This document shows, in pieces, positions 8,621-17,383 of a DNA stretch of 64,000 nucleotides. Below the pieces are notes generated by a model. It was not told where the DNA came from, searched no databases, and was given only the letters and a program-made list of their open reading frames with translations. How positions within the stretch are numbered: position 1 is the first letter of the stretch; the number at the start of each line of letters is the position of its first letter. This stretch comes from Maribacter arcticus (GTDB taxonomy: Bacteria; Bacteroidota; Bacteroidia; Flavobacteriales; Flavobacteriaceae), in the NCBI RefSeq assembly GCF_900167935.1, contig NZ_FUYL01000001.1, forward strand, positions 434,001 to 498,000. The letters run 5' to 3'. The position numbers were made by a program, and so were the translations under genes.

Positions 8621-10093
8621 ATGCAAGCCCACCAAAATAAAATTCTAGGAGAAGGTCTAACATACGACGACGTATTATTAGTACCTGCCTATTCTGATGT
8701 ACTTCCAAGAGATGTAAACATTCAGACCAAATTCACCAGAAATATTACCATTAATGTTCCTATCATATCTGCAGCTATGGATACGGTTACGGAATCTAGA
8801 ATGGCTATTGCTATGGCTCAAGAAGGTGGTATTGGTGTTCTACATAAGAACATGACCATTGAGCAGCAAGCTATGAAGGTAAGAAAGGTGAAAAGAGCTG
8901 AAAGTGGAATGATTTTAGATCCTGTGACTTTACCTTTACATTCTAAAGTGAAAGATGCAAAGGCCAATATGAAAGAGTATAGTATTGGTGGTATTCCGAT
9001 TGTAGATGATGCAGGAAAATTATTAGGTATTGTTACCAATAGAGATTTACGTTTCGAGAAAAATAATGAACGCCCAATAGCTGAAGTGATGACTTCAGAA
9101 AATTTAGTTACTGCAGAAGAGGGTACTTCATTATCAGAGGCTGAAGATATACTTCAACAACATAAAATCGAAAAACTTCCAGTTGTAACAAAGGATAATA
9201 CTTTGGTAGGACTAATAACTTTTAGAGATATTACCAAATTAACCCAAAAGCCAAGTGCCAATAAAGATCAATACGGAAGATTACGTGTTGCTGCTGCCAT
9301 AGGTGTTACTGCCGATGCCGTAGAAAGAGCTGAAGCTTTAGTTAATGCAGGTGTAGATGCAGTTGTTATCGATACTGCCCATGGTCATACAAAAGGCGTA
9401 GTAGCTGTTTTAAAAGCGGTAAAAAATAAGTTTCCGAATTTAGATGTTATTGTAGGTAATATTGCAACAGGTGAAGCTGCCAAATATTTGGTAGAAGCTG
9501 GTGCAGATGCGGTTAAGGTTGGTATTGGGCCAGGCTCAATTTGTACGACTCGTGTAGTTGCGGGTGTTGGTTTTCCACAATTCTCTGCCGTGTTAGAAGT
9601 TGCAGCCGCAATTAAAGGCTCTGGTGTACCTGTTATTGCAGATGGTGGAATAAGATATACTGGTGATATTCCTAAAGCTATAGCAGCTGGTGCAGATACC
9701 GTTATGTTGGGATCGCTTTTAGCGGGTACAAAAGAATCTCCAGGAGAAACCATCATTTATGAAGGACGAAAGTTTAAATCATACAGAGGTATGGGTTCTG
9801 TGGAAGCCATGAAACAAGGTAGTAAAGATCGTTATTTTCAAGATGTTGAAGATGATATTAAAAAGTTGGTTCCAGAAGGTATCGTAGGTCGTGTACCATA
9901 TAAAGGAGATTTATTTGAAAGTATTCATCAGTTTATTGGAGGTCTAAGAGCTGGTATGGGTTACTGTGGTGCGAAGGATATAGCTACTTTACAAGATACA
10001 GGTAGATTTGTAAAAATTACTGCAAGTGGTATTAATGAGAGTCATCCACATGATGTTACTATCACCAAGGAAAGTCCGAATTATAGTAGATAG
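8621..10093 (+). CDS. guaB: Inosine-5'-monophosphate dehydrogenase
   Basis: 490 residues from ATG 8621. It oxidises IMP to XMP with NAD+, the committed step of GTP synthesis. The TIM barrel is interrupted by two CBS domains (about 95-205; [23 protein letters not shown] and [21 protein letters not shown]), the regulatory Bateman module. Catalytic Cys 308 lies in [12 protein letters not shown], the IMP-binding [14 protein letters not shown] and the mobile-flap region [14 protein letters not shown] are intact. Monocistronic: its own promoter upstream and a terminator downstream. The TTG at 8594, which would give nine more residues, falls within the promoter and was rejected. Confidence 0.97.
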   Translation: MQAHQNKILGEGLTYDDVLLVPAYSDVLPRDVNIQTKFTRNITINVPIISAAMDTVTESRMAIAMAQEGGIGVLHKNMTIEQQAMKVRKVKRAESGMILDPVTLPLHSKVKDAKANMKEYSIGGIPIVDDAGKLLGIVTNRDLRFEKNNERPIAEVMTSENLVTAEEGTSLSEAEDILQQHKIEKLPVVTKDNTLVGLITFRDITKLTQKPSANKDQYGRLRVAAAIGVTADAVERAEALVNAGVDAVVIDTAHGHTKGVVAVLKAVKNKFPNLDVIVGNIATGEAAKYLVEAGADAVKVGIGPGSICTTRVVAGVGFPQFSAVLEVAAAIKGSGVPVIADGGIRYTGDIPKAIAAGADTVMLGSLLAGTKESPGETIIYEGRKFKSYRGMGSVEAMKQGSKDRYFQDVEDDIKKLVPEGIVGRVPYKGDLFESIHQFIGGLRAGMGYCGAKDIATLQDTGRFVKITASGINESHPHDVTITKESPNYSR

Positions 10094-10110
10094 AAAAAAT
10101 ATAATGCATA

Positions 10111-10141
10111 AAAAAAAGAGGTCTAAAAGATCTCTTTTTTT
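10111..10141. terminator. Bidirectional terminator after guaB
   Basis: A 14-bp stem (AAAAAAAGAGGTCT / AGATCTCTTTTTTT, one G-T wobble) with loop AAA lies between convergent genes and is followed by T residues on both strands. Confidence 0.8.
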
Positions 10142-10159
10142 ATTTGTTGATTTGGCATT

Positions 10160-10696
10160 TTATTTGCCTGTCTTACTAACATAGGCGTCCCATTTTTTCT
10201 CCTTATAAATATTATCACCAAAATAACGGGCTATTTCTAAAAACGGCTTTGGTTTTTGATAACCAGGTACTGGTGACAACATATTTAGTTCTTCATCCAA
10301 AAAAATCGTTGTTGGGTAACTTAAACGACCTTGCATTAAGGCAGCGGCAAATTCATGATATCCTTTTCTTCCTGAGGGTACAAATTTATAAATCTTTCCT
10401 TTGTATTCAATAGGTTCTTTGCCTTCTCCATCTAGCTTAACCATGTAATAGTTTTCTGCCATATAAGCGGCAACTTCAGGGTTTTGAAAGGTGTCTTTGT
10501 CCATTTTCTTACACCATCCGCACCAATCGGTATAGACATCTATGAATACTTTTTTAGGATTTTTATCGGTTGCAGCTAATTCTGCAGCTTCATTCCAAGA
10601 AAGCCAATTCACCTCTTGAGCAAAAGTAATGCTCGAGATAAGTATAAAGGCAATGAATAAAACCGTTTTAGAAATATAAAGAGCGTTCGATTTCAT
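10160..10696 (-). CDS. Exported thioredoxin-fold protein (DUF255/thioredoxin_7-like)
   Basis: 178 residues. The N-terminus (about 1-26) is a signal peptide or anchor ending ...ISSITFAQ. The thioredoxin fold follows with the redox motif CGWCKK (Cys 59 and Cys 62 in YTDWCGWCKKMDKDTFQNPEV), then SYPTTIFLDEELNMLSPVPGYQKP with the cis-proline region. The 'DtWCGWCKkMd..tf' pattern is typical of periplasmic thiol-disulfide proteins that assist maturation or repair of envelope proteins. It reads with lysA upstream, 58 bases away. The partner is unknown. Confidence 0.82.
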   Translation of the reverse strand: MKSNALYISKTVLFIAFILISSITFAQEVNWLSWNEAAELAATDKNPKKVFIDVYTDWCGWCKKMDKDTFQNPEVAAYMAENYYMVKLDGEGKEPIEYKGKIYKFVPSGRKGYHEFAAALMQGRLSYPTTIFLDEELNMLSPVPGYQKPKPFLEIARYFGDNIYKEKKWDAYVSKTGK

Positions 10697-10754
10697 ATGA
10701 TTTTTGAGATATTAGTCCAATAGCAATACCAAAACTAACGCATTTTTACGTTCT

Positions 10755-11993
10755 TTATTTCACTTTAGCAATTTCTTTAACAGCGAACAAATCTTTAATA
10801 TCCACTTGATTACGTATTAAATCATCAAAAGTTTCTCTTTCGCGAATAAGAATTGCTTTGCCTTTGTGCCAAAGAACCTCTGGTGGTCTAAATCTAGAAT
10901 TGTAGTTGCTGGCCATTGTAAAGCAATAAGCACCAGCATTTTTAAAGCAGAGAATATCACCTTCAGTTATTTCATTAATTCTCTTGTTGCTTGCAAATGT
11001 ATCGGTCTCACATATATAACCAACAACAGAGTAATAACGTTCTCTTCCCTCAGGATTAGATATGTTCTTAATAGTATGTGTAGCACCGTAAAGCATAGGG
11101 CGTATTAAATGGTTGAAACCAGAATCTACACTTGCAAATACGGTTGAAGTAGTCTGTTTAACAACATTTACCTTAGCTAGAAAAACGCCGGCTTCACTTA
11201 CCAAAAATTTACCAGGCTCAAATGCCAAAGTCAAATCTTTCCCATATTCTTTGCAAAACTCATTGAAACGGGTGCTTAATTTTTTACCCAACTCTTCAAC
11301 GTTGGTTTCAATATCGCCTTCTTTGTAAGGAACTTTAAACCCACTACCGAAATCGATAAAATCGAGATTTTTAAAATTTCGGGCGGTATCGAATAATATT
11401 TCAGACGCATATAGGAAAACATCGATATCTAAAATATCACTTCCAGTATGCATATGAATACCATTAATATTCATTTTAGTCAACTCTACAATGCGAAGCA
11501 AATGTGGAATTTGATGAATACTGATTCCGAATTTCGAATCTATATGACCTACCGAAATATTAGAATTTCCTCCGGCCATTACATGCGGATTAATTCTTAT
11601 ACATACGGGTATCGTTGGGTGTTTGCCGCCAAATTGTTCTAATATAGATAAGTTGTCAATGTTGATACGGACACCAAGTTTAGATGCTGCTTCAATTTCT
11701 TCAAGCGAAACACCATTGGGTGTAAAAATGATGGATTCTGGTTTGAAGCCAGCCAACAGGCCTAATTGTACTTCTTGGATAGAAACCGTGTCTAAACCAC
11801 TACCAAGACTATTCATTAATCTTAAGATAGAAATATTAGATAAGGCTTTGGCTGCATAATTGAGCTTTAATTTCTTTACCGAACCAAATGCCTTGGTCAA
11901 TCTATTGAACTGTGAAACTATTTTTTCCGAGTCATAAACATAAACTGGATCACCAAAGGTTTTTGCTATTTGCAACAAATCCTCATTTTTCAT
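10755..11993 (-). CDS. lysA: Diaminopimelate decarboxylase
   Basis: 412 residues from ATG 11993. It converts meso-diaminopimelate to L-lysine with PLP. A longer frame begins at ATG 12002, but the -7 element at 12010-12017 would make that start almost leaderless, and family members begin at the equivalent of MKNEDLL. PLP lysine K49 lies in LNYAAKALSN, HMHTGSDI (with the PLP-contact His-Thr-Gly-Ser) is mid-protein, IDFGSGFKVPY gives the glycine-rich phosphate loop, FEPGKFLVSEAG the substrate Arg/Lys region, and CFKNAGAYCFTMASNYNSR the second active-site cysteine and tyrosine. dapD of the same pathway lies 25 kb away. Confidence 0.93.
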   Translation of the reverse strand: MKNEDLLQIAKTFGDPVYVYDSEKIVSQFNRLTKAFGSVKKLKLNYAAKALSNISILRLMNSLGSGLDTVSIQEVQLGLLAGFKPESIIFTPNGVSLEEIEAASKLGVRINIDNLSILEQFGGKHPTIPVCIRINPHVMAGGNSNISVGHIDSKFGISIHQIPHLLRIVELTKMNINGIHMHTGSDILDIDVFLYASEILFDTARNFKNLDFIDFGSGFKVPYKEGDIETNVEELGKKLSTRFNEFCKEYGKDLTLAFEPGKFLVSEAGVFLAKVNVVKQTTSTVFASVDSGFNHLIRPMLYGATHTIKNISNPEGRERYYSVVGYICETDTFASNKRINEITEGDILCFKNAGAYCFTMASNYNSRFRPPEVLWHKGKAILIRERETFDDLIRNQVDIKDLFAVKEIAKVK

Positions 11994-12009
11994 ACTATAC
12001 AATTTTATA

Positions 12010-12041
12010 CAAAGTTACTTCTCTAATTGGACAGCAACAAA
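12010..12041 (-). promoter_or_regulatory. Promoter of lysA
   Basis: Minus-strand TTTG (12041-12038), a 20-base spacer and TAACTTTG (12017-12010) match both Bacteroidota promoter elements; predicted transcription start about 12003-12005. Confidence 0.6.
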
Positions 12042-12144
12042 AATAATCACATAAAAACAATAAAAATAACAAAATGTGATATTTGTAACAATTATAAAAT
12101 AAATTTATTTTGGCGTGCTGTAAAGTCCTTTGTAATTTTATACA

Positions 12145-12783
12145 ATGAAAATACCTTTATTTCCACTGCAGTCCATATTTTTTCCAGGAGAAACAGTGCC
12201 GCTTCATATTTTTGAAGAACGTTATAAACAACTGATAACCGATTGTAGAGAGGAAGCAATCACTTTTGGTATTCCCGTCTTTATTAACAATAAGATGGAG
12301 TATGGTGTTGAGGTTCAGCTGGTAGAAGTAGTAAGTACTTACGATAGTGGTGAAATGGATGTTGTTTGTGTTGCACGGCAGGTTTTTAAGCTGTTGGCTT
12401 TTGAGAAGAACATGCCAGGTAAATTATATGCTGGGGGTATTGTGAAGCTTTTAGATTACGACTATGAGGCATCTATTGAAAAAAAACAAACTATTATAAA
12501 AGGTATTCATCAATTATATACTATAATGGAGGTCCCTTTTAAAGAGCTCAATGTAGAAGCATTCAATAGTTTTACATTGGCCCATAAAATTGGTTTGTCT
12601 TTCGAGCAAGAATACCAACTTCTTCAGATACCTTCAGAAAATGACCGCCTAAATTTTATAAGCTTACATTTAACTGCTACCATCACAGTATTATCAGAGG
12701 TAGAACGAACAAAGAAAATCATAGAACTTAATGGTCACTTCAAAAATTTTGACCCTTTAGATTTTAAAGATTTGGAAATGTGA
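12145..12783 (+). CDS. LON peptidase substrate-binding domain protein
   Basis: 212 residues. The opening MKIPLFPLQSIFFPGETVPLHIFEERYKQL is the canonical start of the Lon N-terminal (PUA-like) domain, here without the AAA+ or protease domains. After the beta-barrel (1-110) comes a helical bundle (about 120-210), as in stand-alone Lon-N proteins. Such proteins are thought to bind proteins or peptides, but their role is undefined. Cytoplasmic. It is divergent from lysA and followed by sucC, which has its own -7 element. Domain assignment is confident; function is not. Confidence 0.85.
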   Translation: MKIPLFPLQSIFFPGETVPLHIFEERYKQLITDCREEAITFGIPVFINNKMEYGVEVQLVEVVSTYDSGEMDVVCVARQVFKLLAFEKNMPGKLYAGGIVKLLDYDYEASIEKKQTIIKGIHQLYTIMEVPFKELNVEAFNSFTLAHKIGLSFEQEYQLLQIPSENDRLNFISLHLTATITVLSEVERTKKIIELNGHFKNFDPLDFKDLEM

Positions 12784-12900
12784 GAAATATTAGGTTGTAA
12801 AATTGCATCACTTTAAAGATGTTTTGTGGTTTTATACAGTTTATTCTTAGAGTTATTCTAATTAATCACTTGTATTTTTAGATTATTACTTAGTGTTTCC

Positions 12901-12908
12901 TATTTTTG
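12901..12908 (+). promoter_or_regulatory. Candidate -7 element of sucC
   Basis: TATTTTTG matches TAnnTTTG, 25 bases before the sucC ATG. The nearest upstream TTG is 28 bases away, too far for a normal -33 element. Confidence 0.35.
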
Positions 12909-12933
12909 CTTAACAATTAAAATCACCATATAT

Positions 12934-14127
12934 ATGAACCTTCACGAATATCAAGGAAAAGAGATATTAGCAAGTTTTGGGGTGCGCATCCAAAGAGGAA
13001 TAGTTGCCCATAATGCGAAAGAGGCTGTTGAGGCTGCAAAGCAATTAACTGCTGAAACCGGAACTGGATGGCATGTTATAAAAGCTCAAGTACACGCAGG
13101 TGGTCGTGGTAAAGGTGGTGGTGTTAAATTGGCCAAAAACCTTAAAGAGGTAGAAGAAATAGCAAACCAGATCATAGGTATGAACTTAATTACTCCGCAA
13201 ACTTCTGCAGAAGGTAAAAAAGTTCATCAGATATTGGTTGCTGAAGATGTGTACTATCCAGGTGATAGTGAAACTAAAGAATTTTATATGTCTGTCCTTT
13301 TAAATAGGGCTACTGGCAAGAATATGATCATGTATTCTACAGAAGGTGGTATGGACATTGAAGAGGTTGCTGAACACACACCTCATTTAATTTTCACTGA
13401 AGAAATTGACCCAGCAACAGGAATTTTAGGTTTTCAAGCTAGAAAAATAGCTTTTAACCTTGGTCTTTCTGGAACAGCATTTAAAGAGATGACCAAATTC
13501 GTGTCTTCTTTATATAAAGCATATGTTGAAAGTGATTCAAGTATGTTCGAAATTAACCCTGTATTGAAAACTTCTGATGATAAGATTATGGCGGTAGATG
13601 CAAAAGTATCTATTGACGATAACGCACTTTATCGTAGAAAGCAGTATGCAGAAATGCGTGATCTAAGAGAAGAGAATCCGATTGAAGTTGAAGCTAGAGA
13701 AGTTGGTCTTAACTATGTAGATTTAGACGGTAACGTTGGTTGTATGGTTAACGGAGCTGGCCTTGCTATGGCAACGATGGATTTAATTAAAATGGCAGGT
13801 GGTGAGCCAGCTAATTTTTTAGATGTTGGAGGTACAGCTGATGCAAAAAGAGTTGAAGAAGCTTTTAGAATCATTTTAAAAGATCCAAACGTAAAAGCAA
13901 TTCTAATCAATATATTTGGTGGTATCGTTCGTTGTGATCGTGTAGCACAAGGTGTTGTTGATGCTTATAAGAATATGGGCGATTCAATGAAAGTGCCGAT
14001 TATTGTAAGATTACAAGGTACTAATGCTGAATTGGCAAAAGAGATAATTGATAATTCTGGATTAGCGGTTCAATCGGCTGTTCAGTTTCAAGAAGCTGCA
14101 GATAAAGTTAAAGCTGTATTGGCGTAA
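12934..14127 (+). CDS. sucC: Succinyl-CoA synthetase (ADP-forming) subunit beta
   Basis: 397 residues. With the alpha subunit (sucD, absent from this window) it converts succinyl-CoA to succinate with substrate-level ATP formation in the TCA cycle. The ATP-grasp domain opens with MNLHEYQGKEILASFGV and contains KAQVHAGGRGKGGGVKLA (nucleotide-binding glycine-rich loop, about 50-67) and EINPVLKT (metal ligand). The C-terminal ligase domain holds LDVGGTADAKRVEEAF and INIFGGIVRCDRVAQGV, the subunit contact and succinate-binding GGIVRC segment. A strong terminator follows directly, so sucD is not downstream; separated sucC and sucD are usual in flavobacteria. Confidence 0.97.
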   Translation: MNLHEYQGKEILASFGVRIQRGIVAHNAKEAVEAAKQLTAETGTGWHVIKAQVHAGGRGKGGGVKLAKNLKEVEEIANQIIGMNLITPQTSAEGKKVHQILVAEDVYYPGDSETKEFYMSVLLNRATGKNMIMYSTEGGMDIEEVAEHTPHLIFTEEIDPATGILGFQARKIAFNLGLSGTAFKEMTKFVSSLYKAYVESDSSMFEINPVLKTSDDKIMAVDAKVSIDDNALYRRKQYAEMRDLREENPIEVEAREVGLNYVDLDGNVGCMVNGAGLAMATMDLIKMAGGEPANFLDVGGTADAKRVEEAFRIILKDPNVKAILINIFGGIVRCDRVAQGVVDAYKNMGDSMKVPIIVRLQGTNAELAKEIIDNSGLAVQSAVQFQEAADKVKAVLA

Positions 14128-14155
14128 ACAAGTTTGCTTAACATATTATAGTAAA

Positions 14156-14183
14156 GGCCATTCTAATGAATGGCCTTTTTTTT
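14156..14183 (+). terminator. Intrinsic terminator of sucC
   Basis: Stem GGCCATTC / GAATGGCC (8 bp, perfect), loop TAAT, followed by eight T residues. Confidence 0.9.
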
Positions 14184-14485
14184 GCGTTTAACTTTTCTCA
14201 ATAGGGTAATTTGTGATTGTGTAATTTAAACTTAGTGTAATTGAAAATACACCTAATCTGTAGTTTATGTTAAGGGAGTGAAATAATGGTTAAGACTTTT
14301 AAAACTTGAATAATCTATTCTTGTGATATTTATTTTTACTGGAAGAAATTGAGAAATTTTCATTAAAAAGATGTTAAAATTGAAATAATCGGTAACAATT
14401 TCAATTTTCAAGCGTCTTTATAATAATTCATCATCAATCAATTATTAATCAATCTTCAGAATATCTGGAGGAAAAACAAAAAGTC
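14184..14485. other. 302-base gene-free leader region with an 11-bp inverted repeat
   Basis: No convincing reading frame or RNA gene is seen. The stretch is AT-rich and contains a perfect 11-bp inverted repeat (AAAATTGAAAT at 14376-14386, ATTTCAATTTT at 14398-14408; 11-base loop). The next gene starts at 14486 behind GGAGG (14467-14471). It may be a long 5' leader. Confidence 0.4.
14376..14408. repeat. 11-bp perfect inverted repeat upstream of the secreted small-protein gene
   Basis: AAAATTGAAAT and ATTTCAATTTT, separated by 11 bases, could form a hairpin or bind a dimeric regulator. There is no T tract immediately after a strong GC stem, so it is not a typical terminator. Confidence 0.35.
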
Positions 14486-14821
14486 ATGAGAAAATTAAGT
14501 TTAGTAGTGGTAGCTGCAATGCTACTTGCAACAGGTAATGTATTGGCAAAGGATACAACAGTTGAAAACCCTACAAAAAGTCTTTCATCACAGATATCAG
14601 CTATGTTATCAGAAAATAATTTTTCTGAGGAGCAAACTGATTTAACAGCTCAAGTTCGTTTTACATTAAATAATGAAGGCGAAATTGTGGTATTATCTGT
14701 AAGTACAGATTTTGATAAGATGGAACGCTTCGTTAAGAATAAACTAAACTATCAAAAAGTAAATTTAAATGAAGCGGAAGAAGGTAAAATTTATACTATT
14801 CCGGTTCGTGTAAAAGCTTAA
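14486..14821 (+). CDS. Small exported protein of unknown function, TonB-C-like beta segment
   Basis: 111 residues. A signal peptide (MRKLSLVVVAAMLLATGNVLA) is followed by a compact domain in which LTAQVRFTLNNEGEIVVLSVSTDFDKMERFVKNKLNYQKV has the strand-turn-strand-helix pattern of TonB C-terminal/energy-transducer domains ('v.F.ln..G.i..l.v'). The match is by pattern only. The gene stands alone: terminators lie on both sides, it has a long leader, and an unusually good Shine-Dalgarno sequence for this phylum (GGAGG, 14 bases before ATG). Those traits suggest an abundant, separately regulated envelope protein, but no role can be named. Confidence 0.7.
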   Translation: MRKLSLVVVAAMLLATGNVLAKDTTVENPTKSLSSQISAMLSENNFSEEQTDLTAQVRFTLNNEGEIVVLSVSTDFDKMERFVKNKLNYQKVNLNEAEEGKIYTIPVRVKA

Positions 14822-14840
14822 CCTAGTTTAAAGGTTATCA

Positions 14841-14880
14841 GAAAAAATCCTGCTGCACTATGGTGTATCAGGATTTTTTC
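14841..14880. terminator. Bidirectional terminator between the exported small protein and the DUF1456 gene
   Basis: A 12-bp perfect stem (GAAAAAATCCTG / CAGGATTTTTTC) with a 16-base loop. It overlaps the last codons and stop of the DUF1456 gene on the minus strand. Confidence 0.75.
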
Positions 14881-15245
14881 TTGTTTTTATATTTTACAGG
14901 AGTAATAGCTTTGTCTACTTTTTTAAGCTGTTTGCTTTTAAAATCTTCCCTAACATTAAATTTTTTATCGGGCTTATCAGCAACTTTGGTTTTCCCTGAA
15001 AGAACGTCACTGGGGTTTTTCGGATTCTCCTTAGTTCCTCTAAGGTGAATTACCAATCCGTTCAAGAAATTACGTAACACTTGGTCACCACATTCCATAT
15101 AATTAGGGTGTTCTTCATTTCTAAAAAAAGCACCTAATTCACTTTTTGAAATTTTAAAATCTACCAGTTGAAGTATTTCAACAATTTCATCATCCCTGAA
15201 TTTTAAGGCTACTCTTAATTTTTTAAATATATCGTTATTGGTCAT
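14868..15245 (-). CDS. DUF1456 family protein (YehS-like)
   Basis: 125 residues, soluble. The first 70 residues are a DUF1456 unit: NNDIFKKLRVALKFRDDEIVEILQL.. followed by ISKSELGAFFRNEEHPNY and CGDQVLRNFLNGLVIHLRG. E. coli YehS has two such repeats; here the first half is complete and the rest (about 75-125) is a lysine-rich, low-complexity tail (DVLSGKTKVADKPDKKFNV...KYKNKKKS), suggesting a loss or replacement of the second repeat. The basic tail could bind nucleic acid, but that is a guess. Function of the family unknown. Confidence 0.75.
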   Translation of the reverse strand: MTNNDIFKKLRVALKFRDDEIVEILQLVDFKISKSELGAFFRNEEHPNYMECGDQVLRNFLNGLVIHLRGTKENPKNPSDVLSGKTKVADKPDKKFNVREDFKSKQLKKVDKAITPVKYKNKKKS

Positions 15246-15512
15246 ACTACTAATTTAAGCTCTGCAAGTTATTATAAAATTATGTACTCATTGAGTTGTG
15301 TACCGTGTTTTTTAATGGGAAACATTTCTTTGTTTAGCTTGAAAATTCTGATTTTCACTTTATTTCTAAGAAGTGAATTCATCTGAATATGAAATAAGTA
15401 AGGTTTTATCACTTTCTGGGATTTAAGGAAATTCATGGAAACATTCTATAAAAAATACGATTGCTTAAAATTTCGAGTTAGTATAATGAATGTCAATATA
15501 TTAGATTGATTT

Positions 15513-15914
15513 ATGCCTACGGAAAAAGAAAAACTTAGTATTTTATCGGAAATGATTGCTTTTGCCAAAGTAAACAATGAGATAAAGCAAACGGAATATG
15601 ACTTTCTTTTTTCTGTTGCCCAACAACTAGAAGTCAGTAAAAAAATCTTCGATAGTTTGTTTGTTGAGAATGTTGAGCACATAATACCTAAATCACAGTC
15701 AGAAAGAATTGTTCAGTTTCATAGATTGTTATTGTTGATGAATGTAGACAATAATCAAGAAATGATTGAAATAAAGAGAATTCATGATATAGGGTTGAAA
15801 ATGGGTTTGCCACCTGGTGCAATTCAACAAGTGTTAGCTATTATGCATAAATATCCCGATAAAATTGTTCCACCAGATTTGTTGATAGCCATTTTTAAAG
15901 CGCATTATAATTAA
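15513..15914 (+). CDS. TerB-like helical protein, unknown function
   Basis: 133 residues, no signal peptide. The sequence is all-helical in appearance: EKEKLSILSEMIAFAKVNNEIKQTEYDFLFSVAQQLEVSKKIFDSLF follows the TerB-like pattern (a first helix, a short acidic turn, then 'E..fl..ia..l.ls...f..L'), then a second helical pair and LLIAIFKAHYN. TerB folds bind metal ions or membranes in tellurite/stress systems; no other ter genes are nearby, so this is only a fold suggestion. Its stop codon overlaps that of the convergent DUF2254 gene within the four bases TTAA. Confidence 0.6.
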   Translation: MPTEKEKLSILSEMIAFAKVNNEIKQTEYDFLFSVAQQLEVSKKIFDSLFVENVEHIIPKSQSERIVQFHRLLLLMNVDNNQEMIEIKRIHDIGLKMGLPPGAIQQVLAIMHKYPDKIVPPDLLIAIFKAHYN

Positions 15915-17179
15915 GACCACGAGATAAATTCGGTATCAATTTTTGACAAATCTCTTTTATTCTCAATATTCAATTTTGCATCTTCCCGCAATTCATTTAT
16001 TTCTATTTCAATATCTTTTAACTGATTAGAGTTTATAACATGAGATGTTAGCGTTTTAAGCATATGCATCAATTTTCTCATAACGGTTATATCATGTTTG
16101 CAATATTGACGATAAGTGGCCATGACATTATAAAGCACTTCAGAAAAGGTAGGGCATTTGGTGCTAGACCAATTAATACTATCTGAATCGCTTACATATT
16201 CATATTCCCATTTTTTCATTAAAACCAGAAATAATGAAGTAAGATAATCAATGGTATTTAATGCGGTGCCTGGGTCGTTTATTCCAGTGGACATTGCCTT
16301 AACGCCTATCTCTGATATTTGCCTAAACCCGTAAATATAATTTTGACCCATTAGTTCTTCATTGTTAAAAAGTAAAGTGTCCATTATCTTTTCCTTTAAT
16401 TTTTCATCAATCGGTTTTTCGGTTAAAAGTCCGATTGTGCCATCTAATAGAAATTGACCTTTAAATAGATTAATCACAACCTTAGTGTTATTTTCCTTGC
16501 AGAGCTTTAAAAGATTATCGTGGAGTATTCCATAAAAATATCCTGAAGTTGTAATTTCATATTCTTCCCAATTCTCAATATTTGGAAAATCAAGTGACTT
16601 TTCTTTCTCTTGCTTAATTATATTTTCAATTTCAGATTTTGTTCTATTGTGAATATCTATTAAGATATTACCAACCTGTATGGCCTGCGAAATATGGTGA
16701 ATGAAATAAATGAACGATGCTAGACACAATACTGTTAAAATGATGCCTATTAATACTGAAAAACCAGGCGTTTGATAAGAATTCTCAGTAGGCTCAATGG
16801 AGATGAGAATAAAGATGTTGTAAAGTATAGTTGCAATGTACTGTCCTAATACAAATTGATGCTTTTCATCTGAGATAATACCTGGTAAAACTCTTGGTGA
16901 GAAATTACTCGAAGCTTGGTTTAATAAAACCATGACCATCGAAAAGCTAAAAACCGTTAAAGAAAATAAACCTCCAATTAAAGTGCTCAGTATTGTTTTG
17001 GCGGTATCGGTATCATCTATAACCAAGCCAGGTGCTACATCTATTAAATAGCTAGATATATTTATTTGCTCCAGGTAAATCATTAAAAATGCTAATACTA
17101 ACCCTGCTATTGAAATTATGGTAGGTAGGAAGGCAATTTTATTGCGTATTTGTTTTACGAAGTTGGTAAGTCTATCCAT
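15911..17179 (-). CDS. DUF2254 predicted membrane protein
   Basis: 422 residues. Four hydrophobic segments occupy the N-terminal 165 residues, separated by the conserved block ...LSTLIGGLFSLTVFSFSMVMVLLNQASSNFSPRVLPGI (about 65-103), which is the DUF2254 hallmark. The rest is soluble and contains QISEIGVKAMSTGINDPGTALNTIDYL (about 285-311), the second conserved motif. Probably an inner-membrane protein with a cytoplasmic C-terminal domain; no function is known for the family. It converges on the TerB-like gene with overlapping stop codons. Confidence 0.85.
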   Translation of the reverse strand: MDRLTNFVKQIRNKIAFLPTIISIAGLVLAFLMIYLEQINISSYLIDVAPGLVIDDTDTAKTILSTLIGGLFSLTVFSFSMVMVLLNQASSNFSPRVLPGIISDEKHQFVLGQYIATILYNIFILISIEPTENSYQTPGFSVLIGIILTVLCLASFIYFIHHISQAIQVGNILIDIHNRTKSEIENIIKQEKEKSLDFPNIENWEEYEITTSGYFYGILHDNLLKLCKENNTKVVINLFKGQFLLDGTIGLLTEKPIDEKLKEKIMDTLLFNNEELMGQNYIYGFRQISEIGVKAMSTGINDPGTALNTIDYLTSLFLVLMKKWEYEYVSDSDSINWSSTKCPTFSEVLYNVMATYRQYCKHDITVMRKLMHMLKTLTSHVINSNQLKDIEIEINELREDAKLNIENKRDLSKIDTEFISWS

Positions 17180-17383
17180 GAATTGAGTTTCATTATAAAA
17201 CTAACTAAAATAGAAGTTATAAAGTGGCTGGGTTGATGAGATTATAGCATCGAAATTTGATTTTTTGACAAAATGACATGTTGTTAGAGTGTTAATAAGA
17301 CATAATGGCACTAAAAATGAATTGGTATATAGTTTGTTCTAATTCAAACAATTAATAACACAATTTATTTAAAATATACAATT

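Noticed and set aside
9385-9756. Long minus-strand open frames inside guaB and other conserved genes
   Set aside because: They are antisense shadows of strongly coding frames with no start, domain or composition support.
15513-15914. Tellurite-resistance or phage-defence island suggested by the TerB-like fold
   Set aside because: No other ter, nuclease or defence genes lie around it; neighbours are a membrane DUF2254 protein and core genes.
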